Shown: positions 16,946-25,216 of the stretch, in pieces
Position numbering within the stretch: position 1 is the stretch's first letter
Layout of the letters: every line of letters starts with the position of its first letter
NCBI RefSeq assembly: GCF_002929375.1
Contig: NZ_PJIP01000010.1
Coordinates: 82,296-146,295 of the forward strand
From: Arthrobacter sp. DWC3
Lineage (GTDB): Bacteria > Actinomycetota > Actinomycetes > Actinomycetales > Micrococcaceae
Reading direction: 5' to 3'
Length of the DNA stretch: 64,000 bases
Program-made: the position numbers and the translations under genes
The notes under the pieces: model-generated
The model's database searches: none
What the model was told of the DNA's origin: nothing
Seen by the model: the letters and a program-made list of their open reading frames with translations, nothing else

Positions 16946-17830
16946 ATGCCGGACCAGGCCAGGGTGGTCGCCTACGCGCGGCACCTCGACGACGGGCACC
17001 GCGCCGACCTCGCGGCGGCCCTCGGCGGACTCGGCGCCGACGTGCGGGACACGTCCACCGCGGCGACGCCGACCTACGACGTACTGACCCTCGACGTCGG
17101 CCTCCCCGCCGGGGCATCCCCGGTGCGCGCGGGCCTCGCCCGCTGGAGCGCCGCGACCGGCATCGGCGCGGCCCTCGTCCCCGCGCCGGTGTACGCGCCC
17201 GGCCCGAAGCTGCTGATCATGGACGTCGACTCCACGCTCATCAAGCAGGAGGTCATCGAACTGCTCGCCGCGCACGCCGGCCGCGAGGCCGAGGTGGCCG
17301 CCGTGACGGAGGCCGCCATGCGCGGCGAGCTCGACTTCGCCCAGTCCCTGCACCACCGCGTCCGCGCCCTCGCGGGCCTGCCCGCCTCGGTGATCGACGA
17401 CGTCGTCGCGCGGATCGAGCTGAGCGACGGCGCGGAGCAGCTCGTCGCGACGTACCTGGACGCCGGCCACCGGGTCGGCGTCGTCTCCGGCGGGTTCGCC
17501 CAGGTCCTGGCGCCCCTCGCCGACCGCCTCCGCCTCTCCTTCGCGCGGGCCAACGACCTCGGAATCGACGGCGGCGTGCTCACCGGCCGCGTGGCCGGGA
17601 CCGTGGTCGACCGCCGCGAGAAGGAACGCGTCCTCCGCGCCGAGGCGGCGAGCTCCGGCGTGTCCCTCGCGGCGACGATCGCCGTGGGCGACGGCGCCAA
17701 CGACCTCGACATGCTGGCGGCGGCGGGACTCGGGGTGGCCTTCCGGGCGAAGCCGGCGGTCAGGGCCGCGGCCGACGCCGCGCTGGACCTGCCGGACCTC
17801 GACGTGGTCCGGTACTTCTCCGGACTCTGA
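16946..17830 (+). CDS. serB: Phosphoserine phosphatase
   Basis: 294 residues from the ATG at 16946, with AGGAG upstream. HAD-superfamily enzyme that dephosphorylates phosphoserine in the last step of serine synthesis. Motif I is MDVDSTL with nucleophile Asp93 and acid/base Asp95; motif II is VVSGGFAQV; motif III is VGDGANDLDML. Residues 1-85 form a degenerate ACT-like N-terminal domain, as in long actinobacterial SerB proteins. Confidence 0.92.
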   Translation: MPDQARVVAYARHLDDGHRADLAAALGGLGADVRDTSTAATPTYDVLTLDVGLPAGASPVRAGLARWSAATGIGAALVPAPVYAPGPKLLIMDVDSTLIKQEVIELLAAHAGREAEVAAVTEAAMRGELDFAQSLHHRVRALAGLPASVIDDVVARIELSDGAEQLVATYLDAGHRVGVVSGGFAQVLAPLADRLRLSFARANDLGIDGGVLTGRVAGTVVDRREKERVLRAEAASSGVSLAATIAVGDGANDLDMLAAAGLGVAFRAKPAVRAAADAALDLPDLDVVRYFSGL

Positions 17831-17864
17831 GCACCCGCCCGCAGTGCCACACCCGGCGCCCGAT

Positions 17865-17882
17865 GCCCAGTGGAATCTGGGC
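17865..17882. terminator. Possible weak hairpin after serB
   Basis: GCCCAG and CTGGGC form a 6-bp stem around a 6-nt loop, 35 nt past the serB stop. Short and without a U-tract. Confidence 0.3.
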
Positions 17883-18001
17883 GCCCCGGCCCACGCCCGC
17901 CGGTGACACGATGGCATCCCGTGCGGATGCGAGCGTGCCCCGCCGGCCCCGCCGTCGCCGGGCAGGCGCGAGGAGACCGTCTCCGCGGGCGGAAGGGCAC
18001 A

Positions 18002-18835
18002 ATGAGCGAGGAACGCAGACGGGAACTGGGCGAGACCGACGCCCCGGTCGAGGACGAACTGAAGCAGTCCTACGACAGGACGACCGGCGAGGGCGCCGAG
18101 CGCCTGCACCGGACGTTCAGGAACATCCTGGTGACGGGGGTCTTCGGCGGCTTCGAGGTGGGGCTGGGCATCATGGCATACCTCGCCGTGCTGCATGCCA
18201 CCGGAGACCATCTGCTCGCGGGCCTCGCGTTCAGCGTCGGCCTGATCGCCCTCATGCTCGCTCACAGCGAGCTGTTCACCGAGAACTTCCTGATGCCGGT
18301 GGCCGCCGTCGTCGCCAGGGAGGGCAGTATCGGGCAGCTCGCGAAGCTGTGGGGAGGAACGCTCCTCGCTAACCTCGCCGGCGGGTGGGTGTTCATGTGG
18401 ATCGTCATGCAGGCGTTCCCGCAGTGGGCGGCGACCGTGAGCACGAGCGCGCACCACTTCGTCGACGCGCCGTTCTCGCTGCAGGTCGTGGCGCTCGCGG
18501 TGCTCGGGGGCAGCACCATCACGCTCATGAGCCGCATGCAGCAGGGCACGGACGACGACGTGGCGCGGATCGTCGCCACAGCGATCGGCGGTTTCCTCCT
18601 CGCGGGTCTGCAGCTCTTCCATTCGATCCTGGACTCGCTGCTGATCTTCGCGGCGATCCACTCGGGCGCCGACATCGGTTACGGCCGGTGGCTGGTGTGG
18701 TTCGCCTACACGGTGGTGTTCAACATGCTGGGAGGGATCGTGCTGGTCACCCTCCTGCGGCTCGTCCGCACCAAGGAACTGCTCCGGCAGAGCCGCGCCG
18801 AGGCGCCCCGGAACCCGGAGGCACCGCACGGCTGA
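18002..18835 (+). CDS. Formate/nitrite transporter family membrane protein
   Basis: 277 residues from the ATG at 18002, with GGAAGG upstream. Six hydrophobic segments in the FNT pattern, including FGGFEVGLGIMAYLAV, HSELFTENFLMPVA and LLAGLQLFHSILDSLLIF. The N-terminal 45 residues are charged and cytosolic. FNT proteins are pentameric channels for small anions such as formate, nitrite or hydrosulfide; this member resembles the YfdC branch, whose substrate is not settled. No formate or nitrite enzyme is nearby. Confidence 0.82.
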   Translation: MSEERRRELGETDAPVEDELKQSYDRTTGEGAERLHRTFRNILVTGVFGGFEVGLGIMAYLAVLHATGDHLLAGLAFSVGLIALMLAHSELFTENFLMPVAAVVAREGSIGQLAKLWGGTLLANLAGGWVFMWIVMQAFPQWAATVSTSAHHFVDAPFSLQVVALAVLGGSTITLMSRMQQGTDDDVARIVATAIGGFLLAGLQLFHSILDSLLIFAAIHSGADIGYGRWLVWFAYTVVFNMLGGIVLVTLLRLVRTKELLRQSRAEAPRNPEAPHG

Positions 18836-18870
18836 GCGCCGGCGCCTCCGGTGGACCGGGTGGCTCAGCC
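18830..18870. terminator. Inverted repeat shared by two convergent stop codons
   Basis: GGCTGAGC (18830-18837) and GCTCAGCC (18863-18870) are perfect complements and contain the stop codons of the FNT and SDR genes. The GC-rich 25-nt interior can fold further. Probably a bidirectional terminator. Confidence 0.55.
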
Positions 18871-19614
18871 CTTGGCCAGGAAGTCCTCGGCGCCGCCCAC
18901 GTACTCGGTGTGACCGGTGGGGACGTCGACGGTCGCCATCCGGACGATCTCGGCGGCGAACTCGGCGACGGAGTAGAGGCGCCCGGCCTCCTGGCGTCGG
19001 GCCTCGATGGCACCGGGGGTCGCGCGGTCGAGCAGCGTCGCGGTGACGGTGCCCTCGATCATGTCGCCGGAGACGACCACGAGCGAGATGCCCTTCGCCT
19101 CGAGCTGCGGGATGAGGGCGCGCAGCGCGTCCTCGCCGGCGCGTTTGCTGCGGGCCACCGGCTCGTAGGCGTCCATCGTCTCCACCTTCTCGATGAAGTG
19201 CGCCTGGTGGCTCGTGATGAATACCACGCGGGACCCGGCGGGCATCACCTCAGCGGCGGCCGTGAGCATGGCGACCTGCGCGTCCCGGTTGAGGCGGAGG
19301 GCGTAGTCCTCCCCCATCGACGTCTCCATGCCGCCCGAGGCGTTGAGCACCAGCAGGTCGAGCCCGCCGAAGCCCGTGACTGCGGCGTCGACCAGCGCCG
19401 CCGGCCCCTCGGGCGTGGTCAGGTCGGCGCCCACCGCGACGGCCCTGCCGCCGGCCGCCTCGATGCCGGCCACCACCTTGTTCGCGCGGGGGGCCTTCTG
19501 CCGGTAGTTGACGACCACGGCCGCGCCCTGCGCGGCCAGCAGCTGTGCGACGTCGGCGCCGATGCCGCGGGACGATCCGGTGACGATCGCTGTGGTTCCC
19601 TCGAGGGTGGCCAT
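18865..19614 (-). CDS. Atypical short-chain dehydrogenase/reductase
   Basis: 249 residues from the ATG at 19614, with AAGGAG upstream. The dinucleotide-binding TGSSRGIG is at residues 12-19 and LNASGG replaces the NNAG motif. The usual YxxxK active site is missing: the equivalent region reads AYEPVARSKRAGE, with seven residues rather than four from Tyr to Lys. It follows a FabG-type gene in the same direction (58-nt gap), a layout reminiscent of mycobacterial mabA-inhA, so a role in fatty-acid elongation or lipid modification is possible but unproven. Confidence 0.8.
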   Translation of the reverse strand: MATLEGTTAIVTGSSRGIGADVAQLLAAQGAAVVVNYRQKAPRANKVVAGIEAAGGRAVAVGADLTTPEGPAALVDAAVTGFGGLDLLVLNASGGMETSMGEDYALRLNRDAQVAMLTAAAEVMPAGSRVVFITSHQAHFIEKVETMDAYEPVARSKRAGEDALRALIPQLEAKGISLVVVSGDMIEGTVTATLLDRATPGAIEARRQEAGRLYSVAEFAAEIVRMATVDVPTGHTEYVGGAEDFLAKG

Positions 19615-19672
19615 GGTGCTCCTTCTGCTCGAAATCAAAGCTGGTGCTGGTGGGGATCCGGGCGGCGGGGCG

Positions 19673-20410
19673 TCAGTGGCCCATGCCGAGGCCGCCGTCG
19701 ACGGGGATGACCGCACCGGAGATGTACGCGGCGGAGTCGCCGGCCAGCCAGGACACCACGCCGGCCACCTCGTCCGGGGAGGCGAAACGGCCGGCCGGGA
19801 TGGTGGCGAGGTAGCTCTTGCGGGTCTCCTCCGGCAGCTCCGCCGTCATGTCGGTGTCGATGAAGCCCGGTGCCACGACGTTCGCGGTGATCCCACGCGA
19901 CCCCAACTCGCGTGTGAGGGAGCGGGCGATGCCCACGAGGCCGGCCTTGGAGGCCGAGTAGTTGATCTGGCCCGGGGCGCCGTACAGTCCCGTGACGCTG
20001 GAGATCAGGATCACGCGGCCGCGCCGGAGCCGGATCATGCCGCGCGACGCGCGTTTGACCACCCGGAACGCACCCGTGAGGTTGGTGTCGATGACGTCGG
20101 TGAAGTCGCTCTCGCTCATGCGCAGGAGCAGGACGTCCCGCGTGATGCCGGCGTTGGCGACGAGGACCTCCACCGGCCCGTGCTCCGCCTCGACCTGCGT
20201 GAAGGCCGCGTCGATCTGCTCCTCGCTCGTCACGTCGGCCCGGACGCCGAGCATGCCCTCGGGCACCTCACCGCTGCGGTACGTGATGGCAACCTTGTCG
20301 CCGTTGGCTACGAATACCTTTGCGATAGCAAGGCCGATACCCCGGTTGCCGCCCGTGATCAGGACGCTCCGACCGGTCGCCGTCGTCGTGCTGTCTGCAC
20401 CAGGTGCCAA
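19673..20410 (-). CDS. fabG: FabG-type 3-oxoacyl-[acyl-carrier-protein] reductase
   Basis: 245 residues. TGGNRGIG at residues 19-26 binds NADP(H); catalytic residues are Ser137/Ser138, Tyr151 and Lys155 in the YSASK motif. It reduces 3-oxoacyl-ACP in fatty-acid synthesis; closest in style to mycobacterial MabA. Start is TTG at 20410, supported by AGAGGAG 7 nt upstream and by the absence of a better start. Co-directional with the atypical SDR downstream. Confidence 0.9.
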   Translation of the reverse strand: MAPGADSTTTATGRSVLITGGNRGIGLAIAKVFVANGDKVAITYRSGEVPEGMLGVRADVTSEEQIDAAFTQVEAEHGPVEVLVANAGITRDVLLLRMSESDFTDVIDTNLTGAFRVVKRASRGMIRLRRGRVILISSVTGLYGAPGQINYSASKAGLVGIARSLTRELGSRGITANVVAPGFIDTDMTAELPEETRKSYLATIPAGRFASPDEVAGVVSWLAGDSAAYISGAVIPVDGGLGMGH

Positions 20411-20550
20411 GGGGAAACTCCTCTGTCTGTGGGCCGGGACCGGCTCACGTGATCTCCGTCAAACTATCCCCGACGATCCTAGCGGCGCATCCCTCGACTT
20501 CGGGAACGGGGCCCGGAGTGAGACAATTGAGGGAGTCTTTATGGAGTGTG

Positions 20551-20970
20551 ATGAGCAACAAATCGAAGCACAACACAGACGTCCACAGCATCTCCGACGC
20601 TCGTGTCGGTCACAGCGACGAGATGCGCACCCGCATGATCCGGTACACGGTGTCGATGAGCATCCGCCTCGTCTGCTTCGTCCTGGTCTTCGTGGTGCCC
20701 TACGTGTGGCTGCAGTGGGTCATGATCGCCGGAGCGGTGTTCCTGCCGTACTTCGCCGTGATCGTGGCCAACGGCGGCAGTGACACGAGCAACATCCGGC
20801 ACAGCGACGCGCTGATTGACCGCGCCCCCGTGCGGGAGATCGAGGCGAAGGTCCTGCCCTCGGACCCGGACGACGGCGACACCGTCCTGAGCGGCGAGGT
20901 CGTCGACGACTCCCCGCACCCGGCGCAGCACGGTTCCCACGCAACCGGCCGCGGTATTCCCGATGCCTGA
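20551..20970 (+). CDS. DUF3099 membrane protein
   Basis: 139 residues from the ATG at 20551, close behind GGAG. A soluble N-terminus (VHSISDARVGHSDEMRTRMI) leads into two adjacent membrane helices (about residues 30-80), then a hydrophilic acidic tail. This is the DUF3099 pattern, an actinobacterial family of unknown function. The stop overlaps the next small gene by 8 bp, so they are co-translated with the SURF1 gene beyond. Confidence 0.8.
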   Translation: MSNKSKHNTDVHSISDARVGHSDEMRTRMIRYTVSMSIRLVCFVLVFVVPYVWLQWVMIAGAVFLPYFAVIVANGGSDTSNIRHSDALIDRAPVREIEAKVLPSDPDDGDTVLSGEVVDDSPHPAQHGSHATGRGIPDA

Positions 20971-21259
20971 CGGAGCGACGCCCCCGGGACCCGCGGTCGC
21001 ATCGACGGCGGGTCTCTCGCTGTTCGCGGCACCTGCGCCTGCGGCGGGCGCCGCTCCCGTGTGCTCCCGCAAGGGCTGCCGGGAGGACGCAGCATGGCAG
21101 CTGCTCTGGAACAATCCGCGCATCCACACGCCCGAGCGCCGGAAGGCGTGGGCGTCCTGCCCCGACCACGTCGCCTGGTTCGAGGAGTACCTGCGGGACC
21201 GCGGCCTCTGGAAGCAGACCCTCCCCCTCACCGCCGACCGACCGATGGAGACCCGCTAG
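20963..21259 (+). CDS. Small zinc-ribbon-like protein upstream of SURF1
   Basis: 98 residues. An Ala/Pro-rich N-terminus is followed by VCSRKGCREDAAWQLLWNNP and a second Cys/His group in ASCPDHVAWFEEYL, so CxxxxC...CxxH could bind a metal. Actinobacterial relatives are sometimes labelled acetone carboxylase, without support from any catalytic feature here. Overlaps the DUF3099 stop by 8 bp and abuts the SURF1 start with no gap, suggesting a link to oxidase assembly or metal handling. Confidence 0.75.
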   Translation: MPDGATPPGPAVASTAGLSLFAAPAPAAGAAPVCSRKGCREDAAWQLLWNNPRIHTPERRKAWASCPDHVAWFEEYLRDRGLWKQTLPLTADRPMETR

Positions 21260-22087
21260 GTGTACCGCTTCCTCTTCTCCGCGCGCTGGCTCGGCTGGCT
21301 CGCCATGGTGCTCGTGATCGCCGCGGGCTGTGTGGGCCTCGGCCGCTGGCAGCTCGACCGGCGCGAGGAAGTGGTGCAGAACATCCAGCGCATCGAGGCG
21401 AACTATGACGCCGCCCCCGCGCGCTACGTGCCCGGCGCGAACGGCTTCGACACCTACGACGCGGACCGCGAGTGGGCGCCCGTCACCTTCACCGGGACCT
21501 ACGACGTCGGGAACCAGGTGGTGGTCCGCAACCGCCCGCTGAACGGCCAGCCGGGCTACGAGGTCCTGACACCGCTGCGGCTCGACGACGGCACCGCGGT
21601 CATCATCGACCGCGGCTGGCTCCCCATCGGCAACGCCGAGGCGGGACGGCCGGACACCATCCCCGCTCCGCCCTCCGGCCGGGTCGAGGTCACGGCGAGG
21701 ACGAAGCCGGGCGAACCCGCGGTCAACCGCGGTGCTCCCGAGGGCCAGGTGGCGTCCATCGACCTCGCCGCACTCGCCGGTCGGCTCGACTACCCGCTGC
21801 AGGACGCCGCCTACGGCCTCCTCGCCCTGGAGCGGCCCGCGGCGGCCGAGACGCCCGTCGCCGCACCGAAGCCCTCGATCGACGAGGGCCCGCACCTCTC
21901 CTACTCCATGCAGTGGTTCGCGTTCGGTGTCCTGGCGTTCGTGGGGCTCGGCTACGCCGCGCGCCTGCAGCGCAGGAGCGACGCGGAGCGGGACGGCACC
22001 GCACCCGACCGCCCGGTCCGCCCGCGCCGTCGGCCCTCCGCCGAGGAGGAGGAGGACGCCATCCTCGACTCGCAGGGCATCCGCTGA
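21260..22087 (+). CDS. SURF1 family cytochrome oxidase biogenesis protein
   Basis: 275 residues from the GTG at 21260, immediately after the previous TAG. An N-terminal membrane helix (residues 10-28) is followed by LGRWQLDRREE, the periplasm-facing domain containing GYEVLTPLRL and IIDRGWLP, then a second membrane helix near residue 225 (MQWFAFGVLAFVGLGYA). This is the two-TM SURF1/Shy1 architecture, which aids heme a insertion into the aa3 oxidase. An acidic cytosolic tail ends the protein. Functionally matched to ctaA and ctaB further along. Confidence 0.9.
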   Translation: MYRFLFSARWLGWLAMVLVIAAGCVGLGRWQLDRREEVVQNIQRIEANYDAAPARYVPGANGFDTYDADREWAPVTFTGTYDVGNQVVVRNRPLNGQPGYEVLTPLRLDDGTAVIIDRGWLPIGNAEAGRPDTIPAPPSGRVEVTARTKPGEPAVNRGAPEGQVASIDLAALAGRLDYPLQDAAYGLLALERPAAAETPVAAPKPSIDEGPHLSYSMQWFAFGVLAFVGLGYAARLQRRSDAERDGTAPDRPVRPRRRPSAEEEEDAILDSQGIR

Positions 22088-22100
22088 CCGCACGTTCCCC

Positions 22101-22499
22101 TCAGGAGGCGCCCGCCGGCCAGCCCAGCGCGTGCCGGTCCGCTGCGGGCAGGGACGCGACCACCAGGTCGTAGGAGTCCTCGATCAGGTCGCGCACCGTC
22201 CCGGGCGGAAGATCGCCGTCGAGGCGCACCCCGTTCCAGTGCTTCTTGTCGAGATGCCATGCCCCCGTGATCTCGGGGTGGGCGGCACGCAACTGCCGGG
22301 CGAGTGCCGGGTCGCACTTGAGGGAGATCGACGGAGGGTCGGCGTCCACGCCGGTGAGGGCGAAGATCTTCCCGGGCGCACCCGTGCCTGCCCGCCACTC
22401 CGCCCGGACGCGGAACACCGCGATGTCCGGTCCGAACGGGTAGTCCTCGTAGGCACCGGGGAAGGACAGGCACGAGGTCCGGAGCCAGTCGAAGTCCAC
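22101..22499 (-). CDS. MmcQ/YjbR family DNA-binding-like protein
   Basis: 132 residues from a GTG at 22499. The sequence has the CyaY-like fold pattern of this family: FPGAYEDYPFGPDIAVFRV, ISLKCDPALARQLR and HLDKKHWNGVRLDGDLP. Family members are small single-domain proteins of unknown role, with some described as DNA binding. Convergent with the SURF1 gene, 13-nt gap. Confidence 0.85.
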   Translation of the reverse strand: MDFDWLRTSCLSFPGAYEDYPFGPDIAVFRVRAEWRAGTGAPGKIFALTGVDADPPSISLKCDPALARQLRAAHPEITGAWHLDKKHWNGVRLDGDLPPGTVRDLIEDSYDLVVASLPAADRHALGWPAGAS

Positions 22500-22816
22500 G
22501 TCACCACCCTAGTGCCCGCCGATCCGCCCGAGTAGGGCGCGCCATGATATAGCGCGCACGCCTGTGGTGCCAGTAATCCGCCCGGTCCCAGCGGGTAGCC
22601 GGCAGGGGGTTTCGGGTGGTACTTGCAAGTGTTCCCCGCAGGAGTCGAGTGGAATTCACTCGTGTGCGCGTGAGGGGCGCTTCGTAGAGTTTTTGCGACG
22701 GGCAATGAATTCGTCGCACGTCGTCGATGGTTTATGGCTCCGAATAGGAATACCGAGCATTTGTCGGTCCTCCCCCGAACCAGCGACGGAACCGCCGCTC
22801 ACAAAAGGACGATGTT
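22500..22816. other. Promoter region of the exopolysaccharide operon
   Basis: 317 nt without a gene and visibly more AT-rich than its flanks. It holds the perfect palindrome ACTTGCAAGT (22621-22630) and CGAGTG/CACTCG around GAATT (22646-22662). TAGAGT near 22685 could be a -10. AAAGGA lies just before the ATG at 22817. The long leader and several palindromes suggest regulated expression; no known operator was recognised. Confidence 0.5.
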
Positions 22817-24184
22817 ATGACTGGAAATCTGGTTGCTGGTCCGCAGTTATCGAACAGGCACAGCGCACCGAAGTTGTTGGAATCCTCCACCCTATTCGAG
22901 CCGGCCCTCGAACAGCAGGAACAGGCCTTCGAATTCGATGTCGCAATCGTCGGGATGGGCTATGTCGGACTGCCGACGGCCCTTGCGTTCACCGCCGCCG
23001 GCGCACGGGTGCTGGGAGTCGATGCCAGCGCGGCACGCCTCGACGTCATCCGTAGCGGCAAGGCCGACCTCGTGACCTCGGACCGGGAGCGCCTCACCCA
23101 GGCACTGGCCGACCCGTACTTCGAGCTCACCTCGGACTCGGCACGCCTCTCCCAGGCGGCGGCGGTCATCATCTGCGTCCCCACCCCTGTGGACGCCTAC
23201 CTGGTCCCCGACCTGAACATCCTCAGCAGCGCGTGCCAGACCGTCGTGGAGCAGGCCGTGGCCGGCCAGCTGCTGCTGCTCACCTCCACCACCTACGTCG
23301 GCTGCACACGGGACCTGCTCGCCACGCCCCTGGCCCGTCGCGGCCTCGTCCCGGGAAGCAATATCCACCTCGCATTCAGCCCGGAGCGGATCAATCCCGG
23401 TGCGGACAATTTCGCGCACGAGGACGTCCCCCGCGTGGTCGGCGGAATCACGAAGAGTTGCACGACCGCGGCGGTGGCGCTCATCGGCACCTACACCCGT
23501 TCAATTCACGTGGTGAGTTCGGCCGACGCGGCGGAGATGACGAAACTCGTCGAGAACACCTTCCGTGCCGTGAATATCGGCCTCGCGAACGAATTCGCCG
23601 ATATGTCGCATTCCCTGGACCTGGACGTCATGGAGGTCATCGGGGCGGCGGCGACGAAGCCCTACGGCTTCATGGCCTTCACGCCCGGTCCGGGCGTGGG
23701 CGGGCACTGCATCCCGTGCGATCCCCACTACCTGCTCTGGCAGATGCGGAAGCTCCGGCTGTCCACGCCGGTCATCGAGCAGGCGATGAACGCCATCGCG
23801 GCCCGCCCGGGCAAGGTGGTGGACCGGATTCGCAAGATCCTGTCGGACCGGGACATGGGCCTGCACTCGGCCCGGGTCATGGTGGTCGGCGTCGCGTACA
23901 AGCCCGACGTCGAGGACCTGCGGGAATCGCCGGCGCTCGAGATCCTGGCCAGCCTCATCGAGGAAGGTGCCGTGGTGGCCTACCACGACCACCTCATCCC
24001 CTCCGTGCGCCTCGCCGACGGCAGCGTGCTCGACAACGACGAGGATCCGGGGGCCTTCGAGCCAGACCTGATCCTGCTGCACACCGCACACAGCACGGCG
24101 GACGTCACCTGGATCTCCCCCGAGGTCCCCGTCCTGGATTCGACGTTCCGCCTGCCCCTCGGGTCGAACATCTTCCACCTCTAG
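22817..24184 (+). CDS. Nucleotide-sugar dehydrogenase (UDP-sugar 6-dehydrogenase, WbpA/TviB/WecC type)
   Basis: 455 residues. It oxidises the C6 hydroxyl of a UDP-hexose to a carboxylate using 2 NAD+. N-terminal Rossmann motif VAIVGMGYVGLPTALAF, then FSPERINPG, and the catalytic cysteine Cys298 in GPGVGGHCIPCDP; the C-terminal UDP-binding domain includes VGVAYKPDVEDLRESPA. The layout fits UDP-GlcNAc or UDP-GalNAc dehydrogenases better than Ugd, but the substrate is not certain. First gene of the exopolysaccharide cluster; codon use at its 5' end is more AT-rich than further in. Confidence 0.88.
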   Translation: MTGNLVAGPQLSNRHSAPKLLESSTLFEPALEQQEQAFEFDVAIVGMGYVGLPTALAFTAAGARVLGVDASAARLDVIRSGKADLVTSDRERLTQALADPYFELTSDSARLSQAAAVIICVPTPVDAYLVPDLNILSSACQTVVEQAVAGQLLLLTSTTYVGCTRDLLATPLARRGLVPGSNIHLAFSPERINPGADNFAHEDVPRVVGGITKSCTTAAVALIGTYTRSIHVVSSADAAEMTKLVENTFRAVNIGLANEFADMSHSLDLDVMEVIGAAATKPYGFMAFTPGPGVGGHCIPCDPHYLLWQMRKLRLSTPVIEQAMNAIAARPGKVVDRIRKILSDRDMGLHSARVMVVGVAYKPDVEDLRESPALEILASLIEEGAVVAYHDHLIPSVRLADGSVLDNDEDPGAFEPDLILLHTAHSTADVTWISPEVPVLDSTFRLPLGSNIFHL

Positions 24185-24220
24185 CCACACACTGCAACCG
24201 AATCAGCTGGGAGAACAAGC

Positions 24221-25216
24221 ATGAGAACTGTCATCACGGGCGGCGCCGGCTTCATCGGCAGCCATCTCACCGAATACCTGCTGGAGGCCGGCGACACCGT
24301 CACGGTGCTCGACGACCTGTCCACGGGCTCGCTCGAGAACCTGAAGGACGTGCGGGACAATCCTGCCTTCACTTTCCGTGAGGGCAGCATCCTGGACCGC
24401 GACGCCGTCCGCGAGGTCATCAACGGCTCCGACCGCGTCTTCCACCTGGCGGCCGCGGTCGGGGTGCACCTGATCGTCGACCACCCGCTCGAGAGCCTGC
24501 GCACCAACATCCACGGCACGGAGGTGGTCCTCGACGCCTGCCGGGATGCGGGGGTGGATCTGCTCCTGGCCTCCACCAGCGAGATCTACGGCAAGAATAC
24601 CGCCGACCGCCTGTCGGAGGACTCCGACCGCATCCTGGGCTCGCCGCTGAAGTCCCGCTGGACGTACGCGGCGGCGAAGGGGATCGACGAGGCCTTCGCG
24701 CACGCCTACTGGCGCGAGTACGGGCTGCAGGTGTCCATCGTGCGGCTGTTCAACACCGTGGGACCCCGGCAGACCGGCCGCTACGGCATGGTGGTGCCGA
24801 ACCTCGTGGGACAGGCCCTGCGAGGCGAGCCGCTCACGGTGTTCGGCGACGGCCGGCAGACGCGGTGCTTCTCCTACGTGGGGGACGTGATCCCCGCCAT
24901 GGTGCGCATCGCCGAGGAGCCGGCCACCCGTGGGCTCGCCGTGAACCTCGGCGGCCTCCAGGAGATCTCCATCCTCGACCTGGCCGAACGGGCCATCAAG
25001 CTGCTCGGCAGCAGCAGCGTCATCAGCCTCGTGCCCTACGAGGAGGCCTACGGCGCCGGCTACGAGGACATGCGGCGCCGTGTCCCCGACAACTCGCTCG
25101 CGGGGCGGCTCGTCAGGTTCAAGCCGACCACGACCGTGGACACGATCATCCTCAAGGTGGCCAAGGCGATGCTCTCGACCTCCTCGGGTGAGGTGCCCGC
25201 CGGAGCCATTAGGTGA
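24221..25216 (+). CDS. NAD-dependent sugar-nucleotide epimerase/dehydratase
   Basis: 331 residues, extended SDR. Rossmann motif GGAGFIGSHL at residues 7-16; catalytic STSEIYG and Tyr149-Lys153 (YAAAK). RYGMVVPNLVGQAL and FGDGRQTRCFSYVGDV are typical of UDP-glucuronate decarboxylases and WbpP-type 4-epimerases. It probably acts on the uronic-acid or hexosamine nucleotide from the preceding dehydrogenase. Overlaps the next gene through GTGA (25213-25216). Confidence 0.87.
   Translation: MRTVITGGAGFIGSHLTEYLLEAGDTVTVLDDLSTGSLENLKDVRDNPAFTFREGSILDRDAVREVINGSDRVFHLAAAVGVHLIVDHPLESLRTNIHGTEVVLDACRDAGVDLLLASTSEIYGKNTADRLSEDSDRILGSPLKSRWTYAAAKGIDEAFAHAYWREYGLQVSIVRLFNTVGPRQTGRYGMVVPNLVGQALRGEPLTVFGDGRQTRCFSYVGDVIPAMVRIAEEPATRGLAVNLGGLQEISILDLAERAIKLLGSSSVISLVPYEEAYGAGYEDMRRRVPDNSLAGRLVRFKPTTTVDTIILKVAKAMLSTSSGEVPAGAIR

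Noticed and set aside
20551-20650. Alternative start at 20541 for the DUF3099 gene
   Set aside because: That ATG is in a different frame from the DUF3099 protein.
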